The notes under the pieces: generated by a model
Databases searched by the model: none
Told to the model about the DNA's origin: nothing
Seen by the model: the letters and a program-made list of their open reading frames with translations, nothing else
Assembly: GCF_002915575.1 (NCBI RefSeq)
Contig: NZ_PQGD01000007.1
Span: 212,102-276,101 of the forward strand
Direction of reading: 5' to 3'
DNA length: 64,000 nt
From: Superficieibacter electus
GTDB lineage: Bacteria; Pseudomonadota; Gammaproteobacteria; Enterobacterales; Enterobacteriaceae
In this document: positions 19,526 through 29,511 of the stretch, in pieces
Layout of the letters: each line of letters begins with the position of its first letter
How positions within the stretch are numbered: the stretch's first letter is position 1
Translations under genes and position numbers: made by a program

Positions 19526-21205
19526 TTAACGTAGAGAAAGAAGTTCTGCTACCGGCCCTGAGACCAGCGCGGGAATAAAGGTCAGGGCACCGACCAACAG
19601 CACCGTGCCGGTTAGCAGGCCGACAAACAGCGGCCCGGTTGTCGTCAGGGTTCCCGCGCTGGCAGGCTGGATTTTTTTGGCAACCAATGAACCGGCAATG
19701 GCCATCACCGGAATAATGATCCCGAAGCGACCCACCAGCATGCAGAATGCCAGCAGACAGTTCCAGAAAGGCGTGTTGGCGCTCAAACCAGCAAAGGCGC
19801 TGCCGTTATTGTTGGCGGCTGACGAGACGGCATATAACACCTCGCTAAAGCCGTGTGCGCCCGGGTTCAACATTGCGCTACGTCCGGCGTCAGTCATCAT
19901 TGCCAGCGCGGTGCCGCCCAGCACCAGCGCAGGCGTGACGAGGATCGCCAGCGCGGTCATTTTCATTTCGCGAACGTCGATCTTTTTACCCAGATACTCC
20001 GGCGTGCGCCCGGTCATCAGTCCGGCAATAAATACCGCCAGCAGTACGAACAGCAGCATGCCATAAAGCCCGGAACCGACGCCGCCAAACACCACTTCGC
20101 CAATCTGCATCAGCCACAGCGGGATCATGCCGCCGAGGGCGGTGAAGGAGTCGTGCATGGCATTGACCGCGCCGCACGAGGCCGCTGTGGTCACTGCTGC
20201 AAACAGGCTGCTGGGGAGAATACCAAAGCGGCTTTCCTTACCTTCCATATTCAGGCTGCTGTCGGCCCCCAGCGGGATCAAATGCGGATTACCCTGGGTT
20301 TCAGCCCCCATCACCACCGCCACGCTGACAATAAAAATCAGCGTCATTGCCAGGAGTAGGGTATGACCTTGTCGACAATCGCCCACCGTTTCCCCAAAGG
20401 CAAAACAGAGCGCGGCGGGAATGATAAAAATCGCCAGCATCTGCACGAAGTTGGTTAGCGCGGTCGGGTTTTCAAACGGGTGCGAAGAGTTGGCGTTAAA
20501 AAAACCGCCGCCGTTGGTACCGATCATTTTAATCGCTTCCTGCGAGGCAACCGGCCCCATCGGTAGCCACTGTTGCACGCCTTCGAGCGAGGTGAAAGGC
20601 TGATACGCCAACAGGTTCTGGATTGTGCCCTGATGAATAAAAAATAGTGCCAGCAGCAGCGACAGCGGCAGCAGTACCCACAGGGTGATACGGGTAAGAT
20701 CGACCCACGCATTGCCCAGCGTATTCATACTCCGGCGGGCAAACGCGCGGGTCAGGGCAAAGATGACGGCAATGCCGCTGGCGGCAGAGAGGAAGTTTTG
20801 TACCGTCAGCCCGACCATCTGGCTGAAGTAGCTCATGGTGGTTTCGCCACTGTAAGATTGCCAGTTGGTATTGGTCACGAAACTCACCGCGGTGTTCAGC
20901 GCCAGATGCCAGGAGAGGCTGGGCTGATGCTGTGGATTCAGCGGCAGCGCATCCTGAAACAAAAGCATAAAAAACAGCGCCAGCAGACCGAGCAGGTTAA
21001 ACAACAATATCGCCAGCAGGTAATGCCGCCAGTGCATCTCTCCGGCAGAAATACCCACTACTTTCCACAGCCCCTTCTCAATGCCTTCCACACCGGGAAG
21101 AGGAGTACCGACAATCATGCGCGCCAGTAAGACACCTAACGGCCGCGCCAGGATAAAAAGTACCGCCAGAAAGCTGGCGATCAGTAAAAATCCTTGGGTG
21201 ACCAT
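19526..21205 (-). CDS. kdpA: K+-transporting ATPase channel-like subunit KdpA
   Basis: This 559-residue membrane protein is homologous to superfamily-of-K-transporter channels. It carries the four selectivity-filter loops, seen as [47 protein letters not shown] and [11 protein letters not shown]. It binds and passes K+ in the KdpFABC complex in the inner membrane. Its ATG overlaps the stop of kdpF (taatg). It is two residues longer than E. coli KdpA as I remember it. Confidence 0.96.
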   Translation of the reverse strand: MVTQGFLLIASFLAVLFILARPLGVLLARMIVGTPLPGVEGIEKGLWKVVGISAGEMHWRHYLLAILLFNLLGLLALFFMLLFQDALPLNPQHQPSLSWHLALNTAVSFVTNTNWQSYSGETTMSYFSQMVGLTVQNFLSAASGIAVIFALTRAFARRSMNTLGNAWVDLTRITLWVLLPLSLLLALFFIHQGTIQNLLAYQPFTSLEGVQQWLPMGPVASQEAIKMIGTNGGGFFNANSSHPFENPTALTNFVQMLAIFIIPAALCFAFGETVGDCRQGHTLLLAMTLIFIVSVAVVMGAETQGNPHLIPLGADSSLNMEGKESRFGILPSSLFAAVTTAASCGAVNAMHDSFTALGGMIPLWLMQIGEVVFGGVGSGLYGMLLFVLLAVFIAGLMTGRTPEYLGKKIDVREMKMTALAILVTPALVLGGTALAMMTDAGRSAMLNPGAHGFSEVLYAVSSAANNNGSAFAGLSANTPFWNCLLAFCMLVGRFGIIIPVMAIAGSLVAKKIQPASAGTLTTTGPLFVGLLTGTVLLVGALTFIPALVSGPVAELLSLR

Positions 21206-21294
21206 TAAAATGCCTCCGCATTAAGCAGGGCATATATCAGCCATACCAATAACAATATCACCAGCACTATGCCGGCTATTACGCCTGTACCCAC
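21205..21294 (-). CDS. kdpF: K+-transporting ATPase small subunit KdpF
   Basis: A 29-residue single-span membrane peptide is read from GTG at 21294 to TAA at 21205-21207. It begins [18 protein letters not shown] and ends NAEAF. The size and the ending match E. coli KdpF, a lipid-like stabiliser of the KdpABC complex. A tggaggtg stretch precedes the start. It overlaps kdpA by one base. Confidence 0.92.
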   Translation of the reverse strand: MGTGVIAGIVLVILLLVWLIYALLNAEAF

Positions 21295-21595
21295 CTTTCA
21301 CCTCCACAACAATGAGTGATATGCGCTGAAGGTAGGCTTTTCGGTGCAAAGATTTTGCAAAAATCGCCATCACCGGCGTAAAAAAAGTATAAAAATGGCA
21401 ATAGCCCTTATTTAACTAATGTTTAGTATTATTTTAACTTTTATGTAACTTAATTACGCCGTGAATGTAAATAAAGCTTAAATAGGCTAAAAAAAGTGGT
21501 CGGATGAGTAGTAAAATTACGCGCAAAGCGGTACTATTTTAATCAGAAAACGATTTCCGGTTAACGTTACCGGCCAACATAAGGGGGAGAACTCT
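21295..21595. promoter_or_regulatory. Divergent kdpF / ybfA promoter region
   Basis: These 300 bp separate kdpF (minus) from ybfA (plus) and are A+T rich. They hold the KdpE-type operator at 21373-21395. No gene is seen here. Promoter boxes were not assigned with confidence. Confidence 0.7.
21373..21395 (-). promoter_or_regulatory. Putative KdpE-binding operator
   Basis: On the minus strand the sequence reads TTTTTATACTTTTTTTACGC, nearly identical to the E. coli kdp operator as I remember it (TTTTTATACTTTTTTTACAC). It ends about 80 bp upstream of the kdpF start, which fits activation of kdpFABC. Confidence 0.8.
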
Positions 21596-21802
21596 ATGAA
21601 TATGTATAAAGATTACTCAGCGAGCACCGTGTTATTTCGTCGAATTTTCGCCCTGATGGCGGGGATCATCGCGTTACCGGTGATGCTGTTCTGGAAAGAT
21701 CGTGCACGTTTTTACAGTTATCTGCATCGTATCTGGTCAAAAACCAGCGAGAAACCGGTATGGATGGATCAGGCTGAAAAAGCAGCCTGTGACTTTTACT
21801 AA
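21596..21802 (+). CDS. ybfA: Small conserved membrane protein YbfA
   Basis: This 68-residue protein matches E. coli YbfA in length and in its C-terminal half ([34 protein letters not shown] end). One hydrophobic span lies at about residues 13-33. The function is not established; in E. coli it was noted as linked to quinate/DNA-damage responses only in screens, so no role is claimed here. It is divergent from kdpF, with a gggggag ribosome site before the ATG. A terminator follows. Confidence 0.93.
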   Translation: MNMYKDYSASTVLFRRIFALMAGIIALPVMLFWKDRARFYSYLHRIWSKTSEKPVWMDQAEKAACDFY

Positions 21803-21843
21803 GCAAGACTACACACAGCAAAAATAAAAATTTCCATCCTGTT

Positions 21844-21877
21844 ATGGCCCGTCTTAACCAGACGGGCCATTTTTTTG
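21844..21877 (+). terminator. Rho-independent terminator of ybfA
   Basis: A 10-bp perfect stem (atggcccgtc / gacgggccat) with a 7-base loop is followed by a run of seven T. Confidence 0.92.
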
Positions 21878-21922
21878 CCTGATGCTGACTACACTTATTC
21901 CTGAGAGTAATCAGGAGCCGTT

Positions 21923-22879
21923 ATGAGTGAAAAAATTCCTGTTGGCGTCAGCGCCTGCGTAGTAGGGGAACAGGTCCGTTTTGATGGCGGGCATAAACGG
22001 CTGACATTTGCCGTCGATGAACTGGCGTCATGGGTCCGTTTCGAGCCGGTTTGTCCGGAAATGGGGATTGGCCTGCCGGTGCCGCGTCCGGCGCTGCGGT
22101 TGGTTAAAAGTAGTGAAGGGGAGATTAGCCTGCGTTTTAGCGATAAACGTGAAGGTGACTTAACGGCGGATATGGAATCTTTTACCCGTCAGCGTATCCG
22201 TCACTTCGGACATTTATGCGGCTACATCGTCTGCGCGAAATCGCCCAGTTGCGGCATGGAGCGCGTGCGCGTTTATGATGCAGAGGGTAAAAATAATCGC
22301 AAAGCGGGACGCGGAATTTACACGCGCGTGTTGATGGAAACCTTTCCCTGGCTGCCGGTTGAAGAAGACGGGCGGCTGCATGACCCGCTGATCCGCGAAA
22401 ACTTTGTCGAGCGAATTTACGCTTTGCATGAACTCAACTCCCTGCGTGAAGCTGGGCTAACGCGTGGTGAACTTATTGCGTATCACAGCCGCTACAAGCT
22501 TTTGCTGTTGGCCCATTCGCAGCCAAAATACCGCGAGTTGGGGCGCTTTGTTGCGGCAATCAACGAATGGGAATCACTTGAGGACTATTTTGTTGAGTAT
22601 CGCCAGCGGCTGATGGATTTGATGTCACTGCCTACCTCGCGGCGCAATCATACTAATGTGCTGATGCACGTACAGGGTTATTTCCGCAAGCAGCTCAATT
22701 CTCGCCAGCGTCAGGAGCTGGCAGCGCTGATCGATCGCTATCGTCAGGGACTGCAACCGTTGCTGGCCCCGGTTACGCTTATCAAACATTACATGGCTGA
22801 ATACCCAGATCCTTATCTGGCGGGACAACGCTATTTTGATCCCTGGCCCGAAGAATTACGCTTACGTTACGGACATTAA
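21923..22879 (+). CDS. ybgA: YbgA, two-domain DUF523-DUF1722 protein
   Basis: This 318-residue protein has an N-terminal DUF523 domain (about 1-150) and a C-terminal DUF1722 domain (about 190-310). DUF523 shows GVSACVVGEQVRFDGGHK, CPEMGIGLPVPR and CAKSPSCG with paired cysteines that could bind metal. DUF1722 shows YKLLLLAHS, YRELGRFV and NVLMHVQGYFRKQL. The E. coli K-12 protein of this name is, from memory, only the second domain (169 residues). Its function is unknown; the constant pairing with photolyase suggests a link to DNA repair or light response. It ends 3 bp before phrB and is probably co-transcribed. The start follows gg-agccgtt. Confidence 0.9.
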   Translation: MSEKIPVGVSACVVGEQVRFDGGHKRLTFAVDELASWVRFEPVCPEMGIGLPVPRPALRLVKSSEGEISLRFSDKREGDLTADMESFTRQRIRHFGHLCGYIVCAKSPSCGMERVRVYDAEGKNNRKAGRGIYTRVLMETFPWLPVEEDGRLHDPLIRENFVERIYALHELNSLREAGLTRGELIAYHSRYKLLLLAHSQPKYRELGRFVAAINEWESLEDYFVEYRQRLMDLMSLPTSRRNHTNVLMHVQGYFRKQLNSRQRQELAALIDRYRQGLQPLLAPVTLIKHYMAEYPDPYLAGQRYFDPWPEELRLRYGH

Positions 22880-22882
22880 TTT

Positions 22883-24304
22883 ATGACCACCCATCTGGTC
22901 TGGTTTCGGGCCGACTTACGTCTTCATGACAATCTGGCGCTGGCGGCGGCGTGTCGGGATCGACACGCTAAGGTACTGGCGCTGTTTATTGCTACGCCTG
23001 AGCAGTGGAAAGCGCACCACATGTCGCCGCGTCAGGCGGCACTGCTGGTCTCACAACTTAATGCACTGCAACAGGCGCTGGCGCAAAAAGGTATTCCCTT
23101 CATCGTCAAAGAGGTAGCCGACTTCACCGCCAGTATTGACACCGTGAAACAGATATGCGACCAGGAACAGGTCAGCGATCTCTTTTATAACTATCAATAT
23201 GAACTGAACGAACGGCAACGTGACGCCGCGCTGGAAAAAGCGCTGGATAAGGTAGTCTGCCAGGGATTTGACGATAGCGTGATCCTGGCACCGGGAAGCG
23301 TGATGACCGGCAATCATCAGATGTATAAAGTATTTACCCCCTTCAAAAATGCGTATCTGCGCCGCCTGCTGGACGGACTGCCGGACTGTGTCGCCGCGCC
23401 GTCGGTGCGGGACGGCGGCCCACTGAGCACATCGTTAAAAACCATCACCATTGATTATCCGCAGGAGCCGTTTGACGAAACGCTTTTTGCTCCGGATGAA
23501 GCGGCAGCTATTGCCCGACTGCGCGAGTTTTGTCGCAACGGGGCGGGGGAGTATGAGCAGCGGCGCGACTATCCGGCGATTGACGGTACCAGCCGCCTGT
23601 CGGCCTGCCTGACGCTTGGCGTACTTTCGCCGCGCCAGTGCCTGAATCGCCTGCTGACGGAGCAACCGGATGCGCTGTCCGGTGGGGCGGGCGCGGTCTG
23701 GCTTAATGAGTTGATCTGGCGGGAATTCTACCGCCATTTAATGACCTATAATCCGGCGTTGTGCCGCTATCAACCTTTTATTGGCTGGACGGAAAAGGTG
23801 CAGTGGCGACAGGATGATGATCAGTTTAAAGCGTGGCAGGAGGGGAAAACCGGGTATCCTATTGTTGATGCAGCGATGCGGCAAATGAACGCACTTGGCT
23901 GGATGCACAACCGGTTGCGGATGATTGCCGCCAGCTTCCTGGTCAAAGATTTGCTCATCGACTGGCGTGCTGGTGAGCGCTACTTTATGTCGCGGCTAAT
24001 TGACGGCGATTTAGCCGCCAACAACGGCGGCTGGCAGTGGGCGGCGTCAACCGGCACCGATGCTGCACCCTATTTTCGTATCTTTAATCCGACCACTCAG
24101 GGTGAGAAATTCGACCGTGACGGCGAGTTTATCCGCGAATGGCTACCGGAGCTGAAAGACGTGCCGGGGAAGGCAATACATGCTCCTTGGGACTGGGCGG
24201 AGAAAAACAGCGTCACGCTCGATTATCCCCGCCCGGTAGTGGATCATAAGCAGGCGCGGAAAACGACGCTTGCCGCTTACGAGGCCGCGCGCAAGCAGGA
24301 ATAA
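22883..24304 (+). CDS. phrB: Deoxyribodipyrimidine photolyase (class I CPD)
   Basis: This 473-residue flavoprotein has the N-terminal antenna-binding alpha/beta domain (HLVWFRADLRLHDN). The C-terminal FAD domain contains WLNELIWREFYRH, GYPIVDAAMRQMNALGWMHNRLRM and DGDLAANNGGWQWAASTGTDA. It uses blue light to split cyclobutane pyrimidine dimers in DNA. The tryptophans of the electron-transfer chain appear to be retained within these blocks. It follows ybgA by 3 bp and shares a hairpin terminator with the convergent dtpD. Confidence 0.96.
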   Translation: MTTHLVWFRADLRLHDNLALAAACRDRHAKVLALFIATPEQWKAHHMSPRQAALLVSQLNALQQALAQKGIPFIVKEVADFTASIDTVKQICDQEQVSDLFYNYQYELNERQRDAALEKALDKVVCQGFDDSVILAPGSVMTGNHQMYKVFTPFKNAYLRRLLDGLPDCVAAPSVRDGGPLSTSLKTITIDYPQEPFDETLFAPDEAAAIARLREFCRNGAGEYEQRRDYPAIDGTSRLSACLTLGVLSPRQCLNRLLTEQPDALSGGAGAVWLNELIWREFYRHLMTYNPALCRYQPFIGWTEKVQWRQDDDQFKAWQEGKTGYPIVDAAMRQMNALGWMHNRLRMIAASFLVKDLLIDWRAGERYFMSRLIDGDLAANNGGWQWAASTGTDAAPYFRIFNPTTQGEKFDRDGEFIREWLPELKDVPGKAIHAPWDWAEKNSVTLDYPRPVVDHKQARKTTLAAYEAARKQE

Positions 24305-24311
24305 CGATATT

Positions 24312-24337
24312 GTGCCCGGCAAAAAATTGCCGGGCAC
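24312..24337. terminator. Bidirectional terminator between phrB and dtpD
   Basis: An 11-bp perfect stem (gtgcccggcaa / ttgccgggcac) with an AAAA loop lies between convergent genes. It lacks a long T run outside the stem on either side. Confidence 0.7.
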
Positions 24338-24344
24338 GGATCGA

Positions 24345-25826
24345 TCAGAGTTCGGCGACCGCCATGCGATTTCTTACGCGTACCGCCTGATATAACCAGA
24401 TTACCAGCACCACACCCACGCAGGCCAATGCTCCCCAGGTAATTTGACTAAACACATTGATATAGGCATCAATGGAATAGTTAATCGCCCCGGAGGCATC
24501 GAACGCGCCCTGTGACGTCTGGTCGGCGATGACGCCCGCCAGATAGTTGGCGATGGCACCGGAGAGCAGCATATAAATGCCGGTCAGCACGCCGGTGACG
24601 CCGGGGATTTCAATGCGGGTGATTTGTGACATGGCGACCGGATCAATAAACAACTCGGCGAAACCCATGACGGCCAGACCAGTGATCATTAACGGCATCG
24701 AAGAATGTCCATAAGTTGCTGACCAGCGGGCGCTGAGCGTCAAAATACAGAAACCAGCGCTCATCAGACCCAGACCCAGAGCAAATTTCCCCCAAATCCG
24801 CACCGTGCGATTACCGCCAATGCTCTCTTTTACCAGCCAGGCCAGCACCACGCCGCACAGCATAACGGCAAAAGCGTTCACCGACTGGAACATGGCGGTC
24901 GGAACGTCATAGCCCAGAATGCCGCGATCGACAAAACGGTCGATGTAAAGACTGATCGAGCTACCACCCTGTTGCGCGAAGGCCCAGAACAGCATGCTAA
25001 ACAGGGTGAGGGTAACAATAAGCCCCAGTTCTTTACGCTGCTTTTGCGTTTGCGCCTGACGATAAATTTTCGTCAGCACCGCAAACCCTATCAGCGTCGC
25101 GGCAATTAACGCGTACACCGACCACTCTTTCCAGAACAGCACGGTGATCCCCAGCGGCGCGACCACCAGCAGTACCAGCAGCCAGCTCCAGTTCGGCAGA
25201 GCAAAGGTTCTGGCGCGCAGTGCCGAGTGATTCACGCCAGCGGTATGGGTGAAATGGCGATTGCCGCAGAGGAAAATGATCAGCCCGGCCAGCATGCCGA
25301 TGGCCGCAAGCGCGAATCCCATCGCCCAGCTGTACTCTTCCTGCACGTAGCCACAGGCGATAGGGGCGACAATCGAACCCACATTGCCCGCCGCATAAAG
25401 CAGAGAAAAGCCGCCGTCGCGACGCGGGTCCTGCGGTTCGTACAGTTCGCCCAGCAGACAGCTGATATTCGACTTAAACAATCCGTAGCCGCAGACAATA
25501 ATTGCCAGCGACAGGTACAGGAATGTCGGCGCAATTTCGCTGGCCCCGAGCACCAGATGTCCGATCGCCATTAAACACGCGCCTATCATCACCGCCATCC
25601 GGTTGCCCAGAAGTTTATCCGCCAGAAAGCCGCCGAGAATAGGCGTGACGTACACCAGAGAGCAATAAGCACTGAACAGTTCGTAAGCGTGATTGTCGTC
25701 GTACTTAAGCTGGTTGGTGAGATACAGGATCAGCAGCGCACGCATGCCATAAAAACTGAAGTATTCCCAAATTTGCAGTGCGACCACGTAGTAAATGGCA
25801 CGCGGCTGTGAAGCTTTTTTATTCAT
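24345..25826 (-). CDS. dtpD: Dipeptide/tripeptide:H+ symporter DtpD
   Basis: This 493-residue POT/PTR-family inner-membrane transporter begins [15 protein letters not shown] and holds the ExxERF-like [14 protein letters not shown] helix and [12 protein letters not shown]. The [13 protein letters not shown] motif lies near the C-terminal half. It imports di- and tripeptides with protons. The start at 25826 gives the E. coli length; ATG 25841 adds five residues (MTGNI) and has no better ribosome site. It is the older ybgH gene, transcribed divergently from ybgI. Confidence 0.95.
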   Translation of the reverse strand: MNKKASQPRAIYYVVALQIWEYFSFYGMRALLILYLTNQLKYDDNHAYELFSAYCSLVYVTPILGGFLADKLLGNRMAVMIGACLMAIGHLVLGASEIAPTFLYLSLAIIVCGYGLFKSNISCLLGELYEPQDPRRDGGFSLLYAAGNVGSIVAPIACGYVQEEYSWAMGFALAAIGMLAGLIIFLCGNRHFTHTAGVNHSALRARTFALPNWSWLLVLLVVAPLGITVLFWKEWSVYALIAATLIGFAVLTKIYRQAQTQKQRKELGLIVTLTLFSMLFWAFAQQGGSSISLYIDRFVDRGILGYDVPTAMFQSVNAFAVMLCGVVLAWLVKESIGGNRTVRIWGKFALGLGLMSAGFCILTLSARWSATYGHSSMPLMITGLAVMGFAELFIDPVAMSQITRIEIPGVTGVLTGIYMLLSGAIANYLAGVIADQTSQGAFDASGAINYSIDAYINVFSQITWGALACVGVVLVIWLYQAVRVRNRMAVAEL

Positions 25827-26084
25827 GATATTCCCGGTCAAAATCTTACGCAGGACTGAAGTCGGGTGCGTAATGGCTAGCTTTGATGCAGATCTAATAA
25901 TTTATGCAATATGCTGTTTGGTTGCATAAATATACATGAATTGGCCCCGGCAGTGCTAAGCAATTTGAGTCTTTATGCACGTCTGGCGGCAGATATCATC
26001 CAGAGTAATAATTGGCTGTCGACGAAGACGCGTGGGAACGCTATGTTAGTGCTGGCATCCGAATAAGAGGTAACATAAACAATG

Positions 26085-26828
26085 ATGAAAAACACCGAAC
26101 TAGAACAGTTGATCAATGAAAAACTGAACAGTATTACCTTTAGCGACTACGGTCCGAACGGCCTCCAGGTAGAAGGGAAGGCGGCGGTGCAGAAGATCGT
26201 CACCGGTGTCACTGCCAGTCAGGCGCTACTCGATGAAGCGGTGCGCCAGCAGGCTGATGCAGTGATTGTCCATCATGGTTATTTCTGGAAAAACGAAGCA
26301 CCGATTATTCGTGGTATGAAACGCCAGCGCCTGAAAACTCTGCTCGAAAATGACATTAACCTTTATGGCTGGCATCTGCCGCTGGACGCACATCCGGAGC
26401 TGGGTAATAACGTACAGCTGGCGGCGCTATTGGGCATTACTGTAAAAGGTGAAATTGAACCGTTGCTGCCGTGGGGCGAACTGTCTATGCCGGTGCCCGG
26501 GCTGGAGCTGGCTTCCTGGATTGAAGCTCGTCTCGGGCGTAAACCGCTATGGTGCGGCGATACCGGGCCAGATGTGGTACAGCGCGTCGCCTGGTGTACC
26601 GGGGGCGGTCAGGGGTTTATTGATAACGCCGCGCGTTTTGGTGTCGATGCCTTTATTACAGGCGAGGTCTCTGAACAAACTATTCATTCTGCGCGTGAGC
26701 AGGGGCTGCATTTTTACGCGGCAGGGCATCACGCCACCGAACGTGGGGGCATTCGCGCTCTCAGCGAATGGTTGAGCGAGAATACCGACCTGGATGTCAC
26801 CTTTGTGGACATTCCTAATCCGGCTTAA
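26085..26828 (+). CDS. ybgI: NIF3-family metal protein YbgI (GTP cyclohydrolase type 2 homologue)
   Basis: This 247-residue protein of the NIF3/DUF34 family has the di-metal motifs [25 protein letters not shown] and [14 protein letters not shown]. coli YbgI forms a toroid of six subunits with two metal ions each; its substrate is not settled. It precedes the pxpBCA genes by 14 bp and is likely co-transcribed with them. Two adjacent ATG codons (26082, 26085) are possible; the second gives the E. coli length. Confidence 0.94.
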   Translation: MKNTELEQLINEKLNSITFSDYGPNGLQVEGKAAVQKIVTGVTASQALLDEAVRQQADAVIVHHGYFWKNEAPIIRGMKRQRLKTLLENDINLYGWHLPLDAHPELGNNVQLAALLGITVKGEIEPLLPWGELSMPVPGLELASWIEARLGRKPLWCGDTGPDVVQRVAWCTGGGQGFIDNAARFGVDAFITGEVSEQTIHSAREQGLHFYAAGHHATERGGIRALSEWLSENTDLDVTFVDIPNPA

Positions 26829-26842
26829 TAAGAGGAAAGAAA

Positions 26843-27499
26843 GTGCAGCGAGCGCGTTGTTACCTGTCAGGAGAAACTGCCGTGGTACTGGAGCTGGAGC
26901 CTCCCGTCACCCTGGCCAGCCAGAAGCGGATTTGGCGTTTAACGCAGCGTGTTGCTGAAATGCCAAATGTGGTGGAAGCCATTCCGGGGATGAATAACAT
27001 CACCGTCGTGCTGCGCGATCCGCAGTCGCTGGCGCTGGATGCGATTGAGCGACTCCAGCGCTGGTGGGAAGAGAGCGAGGCGCTGGAACCGGATTCCCGT
27101 GCCATTGAGATCCCGGTAATCTACGGCGGCGAACAAGGTCCGGATCTTGACGAAGTGGCCAGGCATAGTGGATTGACGCCACAGCAGGTTGTAGAGCTTC
27201 ATGCTTCGGTGGATTACGTGGTCTGGTTTTTGGGTTTTCAGCCCGGTTTTCCCTACCTGGGCGGGCTGCCAGAGCCGCTGATCACACCGCGTCGCGCGGA
27301 GCCGCGCCTGCTGGTACCCGCCGGCTCCGTTGGCATTGGTGGTGCGCAAACCGGCATTTATCCGCTACCGACGCCGGGAGGCTGGCAGTTGATTGGTAAA
27401 ACGTCTCTGGCGCTGTTCGATCCTGCCCGCAGTGAGCCGGTGCTCCTGCGGCCTGGTGATACTGTGCGCTTCATTCCGCAAACGGAGGGCGTATGTTAA
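26843..27499 (+). CDS. pxpB: 5-oxoprolinase subunit B
   Basis: This 218-residue protein (formerly YbgJ) has the KipI-like fold, with [42 protein letters not shown] and TPGGWQLIG. With PxpA and PxpC it forms the prokaryotic ATP-dependent 5-oxoprolinase, which opens pyroglutamate to glutamate. The start codon is GTG, preceded by aagaggaaag. Its end overlaps the pxpC start (gtATGttaa), so the subunits are translationally coupled. Confidence 0.95.
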   Translation: MQRARCYLSGETAVVLELEPPVTLASQKRIWRLTQRVAEMPNVVEAIPGMNNITVVLRDPQSLALDAIERLQRWWEESEALEPDSRAIEIPVIYGGEQGPDLDEVARHSGLTPQQVVELHASVDYVVWFLGFQPGFPYLGGLPEPLITPRRAEPRLLVPAGSVGIGGAQTGIYPLPTPGGWQLIGKTSLALFDPARSEPVLLRPGDTVRFIPQTEGVC

Positions 27500-28425
27500 A
27501 CATTATTCGTGCTGGGATGATGACCACCGTGCAGGATGGCGGACGTATTGGCCAGCGTCAATCTGGCATCAGCCAGTGTGGCGCACTGGATTTGCCGGCA
27601 TTTCGGATCGCCAATTTACTGGTTGGTAATGACATCAACGCGGCCGCGCTGGAAATTGTACTCGGGCAATTTTCCGTTGAATTTGAGCAGGATGTCTGGT
27701 TTGCCCTTACCGGGGCAGGCTGCGATGCGACACTGGATCAACGCCCGGTGTGGACTGGCTGGCGACAACAGGCAAGGGCAGGGCAGCGCCTGACGTTAAA
27801 GACCCCACGTCACGGCGTGCGTAGCTACCTCGCTGTTGCGGGTGGCATTGACGTGCCCCAGGTAATGGGGGCGTACAGCACGGATCTTAAACTGGGTATC
27901 GGCGGCCTTAACGGGCGGCTGCTGCAGGATGGTGACTGGCTTGCCACGCACCCACCGGTGCGTAATTTCAACGGGCCGCACGGTATTAAACAGCTTTTGT
28001 GGGGAAATCGTCTGCGGGCGCTACCGGGTCCTGAATATAATGAGTTCGATACTGCATCGCAGGAGGCGTTCTGGCGTTTGCCATGGCGTCTGAGCCCGCA
28101 AAGTAACCGTATGGGCTATCGGCTGCAGGGCCAGACTCTCAAACGCAACACCGATCGTGAATTGCTCTCCCATGGCCTGCTGCCGGGCGTCGTTCAGGTA
28201 CCGCATAACGGGCAGCCTATCGTTTTAATGAATGACGCGCAGACCACCGGCGGCTATCCGCGCATTGCCAGCGTGATTGAAGCCGATATGTATCACCTGG
28301 CGCAAATCCCGCTCGGGCAGCCGATTCATTTTGTGCCCTGCACGCTGGAGGAGGCGCTGAAAGCACGTAGCGATCAGCATCGCTATATTGAACAACTGGC
28401 ATGGCGGCTGAACGATGAGCAATAA
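27493..28425 (+). CDS. pxpC: 5-oxoprolinase subunit C
   Basis: This 310-residue protein (formerly YbgK) is of the KipA/biotin-carboxylase-like fold, with [42 protein letters not shown] and [14 protein letters not shown]. It pairs with PxpB as the ATP-using part of 5-oxoprolinase, acting on pyroglutamate with PxpA. The gene overlaps pxpB at its start and pxpA at its end. No irregularity is seen. Confidence 0.95.
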   Translation: MLNIIRAGMMTTVQDGGRIGQRQSGISQCGALDLPAFRIANLLVGNDINAAALEIVLGQFSVEFEQDVWFALTGAGCDATLDQRPVWTGWRQQARAGQRLTLKTPRHGVRSYLAVAGGIDVPQVMGAYSTDLKLGIGGLNGRLLQDGDWLATHPPVRNFNGPHGIKQLLWGNRLRALPGPEYNEFDTASQEAFWRLPWRLSPQSNRMGYRLQGQTLKRNTDRELLSHGLLPGVVQVPHNGQPIVLMNDAQTTGGYPRIASVIEADMYHLAQIPLGQPIHFVPCTLEEALKARSDQHRYIEQLAWRLNDEQ

Positions 28426-29188
28426 AGTGCCTGAAACACCGACGTCTCCTAAAACGGTCGATTTGAATGCCGATGTCGGCGAAGGTTGCGCCAGTGATAC
28501 CGCGCTTTTTACCCTGATCTCATCAGCAAATATCGCCTGCGGCTTTCATGCGGGTGATGCAGCAACTATGCGCTTTTGCGTGCGTGAAGCGCTGAAAAAC
28601 GGCGTGGCGATTGGCGCGCATCCGGGGTTTGCCGATCGGCAATATTTCGGTCGCCGCGCGATGCAACTTCCTGCGCAAACCCTGTATGCCGAGACGCTTT
28701 ATCAGATCGGCGCGCTGGCCGCTATTACGCGTGCTGAAGGCGGGGTGATGCGCCACGTTAAACCGCACGGCATGCTTTATAATCAGGCTGCACGTGACCC
28801 TCTGCTGGCAGAGGCGATTGCCCGCGCCGTCCGCGACTGCGATCCACAGTTAATTCTGCTCGGGCTGGCGGGAAGCGAGCTTATCCGCGCCGGACAGCGT
28901 TATGGGCTGACCACCCGGCAAGAAGTTTTTGCCGACCGGGGTTACCAGCGCGACGGCACGCTGGTTCCTCGTGAGCAGAAAGGCGCGCTGATTGACGATG
29001 AAGATCGGGCGCTGGCGCAGACGCTGGAGATGATCCAGCATGGTCGGGTGATGAGCGTGGACGGCGTGTGGGTGCCGGTGACGGCGCAAACGGTCTGTCT
29101 GCACGGCGACGGTGAACAGGCGCTGGCGTTTGCCCGCCGTTTGCGCACCGCGTATGCGCAACAGGGGATAAAGGTCTGCGCGGGATAA
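28415..29188 (+). CDS. pxpA: 5-oxoprolinase subunit A (LamB/YcsF family)
   Basis: This 257-residue protein (formerly YbgL) begins its conserved part with [14 protein letters not shown] and carries [35 protein letters not shown] and VCLHGDG, typical of PxpA. It is about 13 residues longer at the N-terminus than the 244-residue E. coli protein I remember. The extension ([13 protein letters not shown]) comes from an ATG inside pxpC, and no nearer ATG, GTG or TTG in frame replaces it. It completes the ybgI-pxpBCA operon. A REP-rich stretch follows. Confidence 0.92.
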   Translation: MSNKVPETPTSPKTVDLNADVGEGCASDTALFTLISSANIACGFHAGDAATMRFCVREALKNGVAIGAHPGFADRQYFGRRAMQLPAQTLYAETLYQIGALAAITRAEGGVMRHVKPHGMLYNQAARDPLLAEAIARAVRDCDPQLILLGLAGSELIRAGQRYGLTTRQEVFADRGYQRDGTLVPREQKGALIDDEDRALAQTLEMIQHGRVMSVDGVWVPVTAQTVCLHGDGEQALAFARRLRTAYAQQGIKVCAG

Positions 29189-29237
29189 GGTTGCAGCGAC
29201 ACCATCGGGTTACGAACGTCAGCTCTGTGTGCAGCCT

Positions 29238-29269
29238 GCCGGATGGCGGCTTCGCCTTATCCGGCCTAC
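29238..29269. repeat. REP element, gccggatg type
   Basis: The imperfect palindrome gccggatggcggcttcgcc plus ttatccggcctac recurs without change at 40886-40917 after sdhB. Both copies lie just after operon ends. Confidence 0.85.
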
Positions 29270-29440
29270 AATCCAGGGTGTGAACTAACGTCATAACACC
29301 GCCTTCGGCCTACAATCCGGGGTGTAAACTAACGTCATAACACCGCCTTCGGCCTACAATCCGGGGTGTAAACTAACGTCACTAACACCGCCATTTGGCC
29401 TACAATCCGGGGTGTAAACTAATGTCATAACACCGCCATT
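29263..29440. repeat. Four-copy tandem repeat, 44-46 bp period
   Basis: The block ggcctacaatcc starts at 29263, 29307, 29351 and 29397, giving periods of 44, 44 and 46 bp. Each unit continues with ggtgt(a/g)aactaacgtca and taacaccgcc. Copies differ at a few positions. The unit starts with the last third of the REP element, so it looks like amplification of a REP-derived segment. The period is not a multiple of three and no frame is conserved. Confidence 0.85.
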
Positions 29441-29442
29441 CG

Positions 29443-29472
29443 TAGGCCCGGTAAGCGCAGCGCCACCGGGCA
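29443..29472. repeat. REP element, cccggtaagcg type
   Basis: The palindrome cccggtaagcgcagcgccac followed by cggg is the same unit that occurs six times at 40945-41314. It precedes nei by about 40 bp. Confidence 0.8.
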
Positions 29473-29511
29473 CTTACCCCCCACTGCATGACTACACTCG
29501 CAGGAGAAACT

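Larger units (their letters stand above)
29189..29511. repeat. REP and tandem-repeat intergenic region between pxpA and nei
   Basis: These 323 bp hold no gene. They contain a REP palindrome (29238-29269), a four-copy tandem repeat (29263-29440) and a second type of REP palindrome (about 29443-29472). All are extragenic repeats, probably marking the 3' end of the pxp operon. Confidence 0.8.

Noticed and set aside
29263-29440. CRISPR or coding repeat
   Set aside because: Units are tandem with nearly identical linkers and a period not divisible by three.
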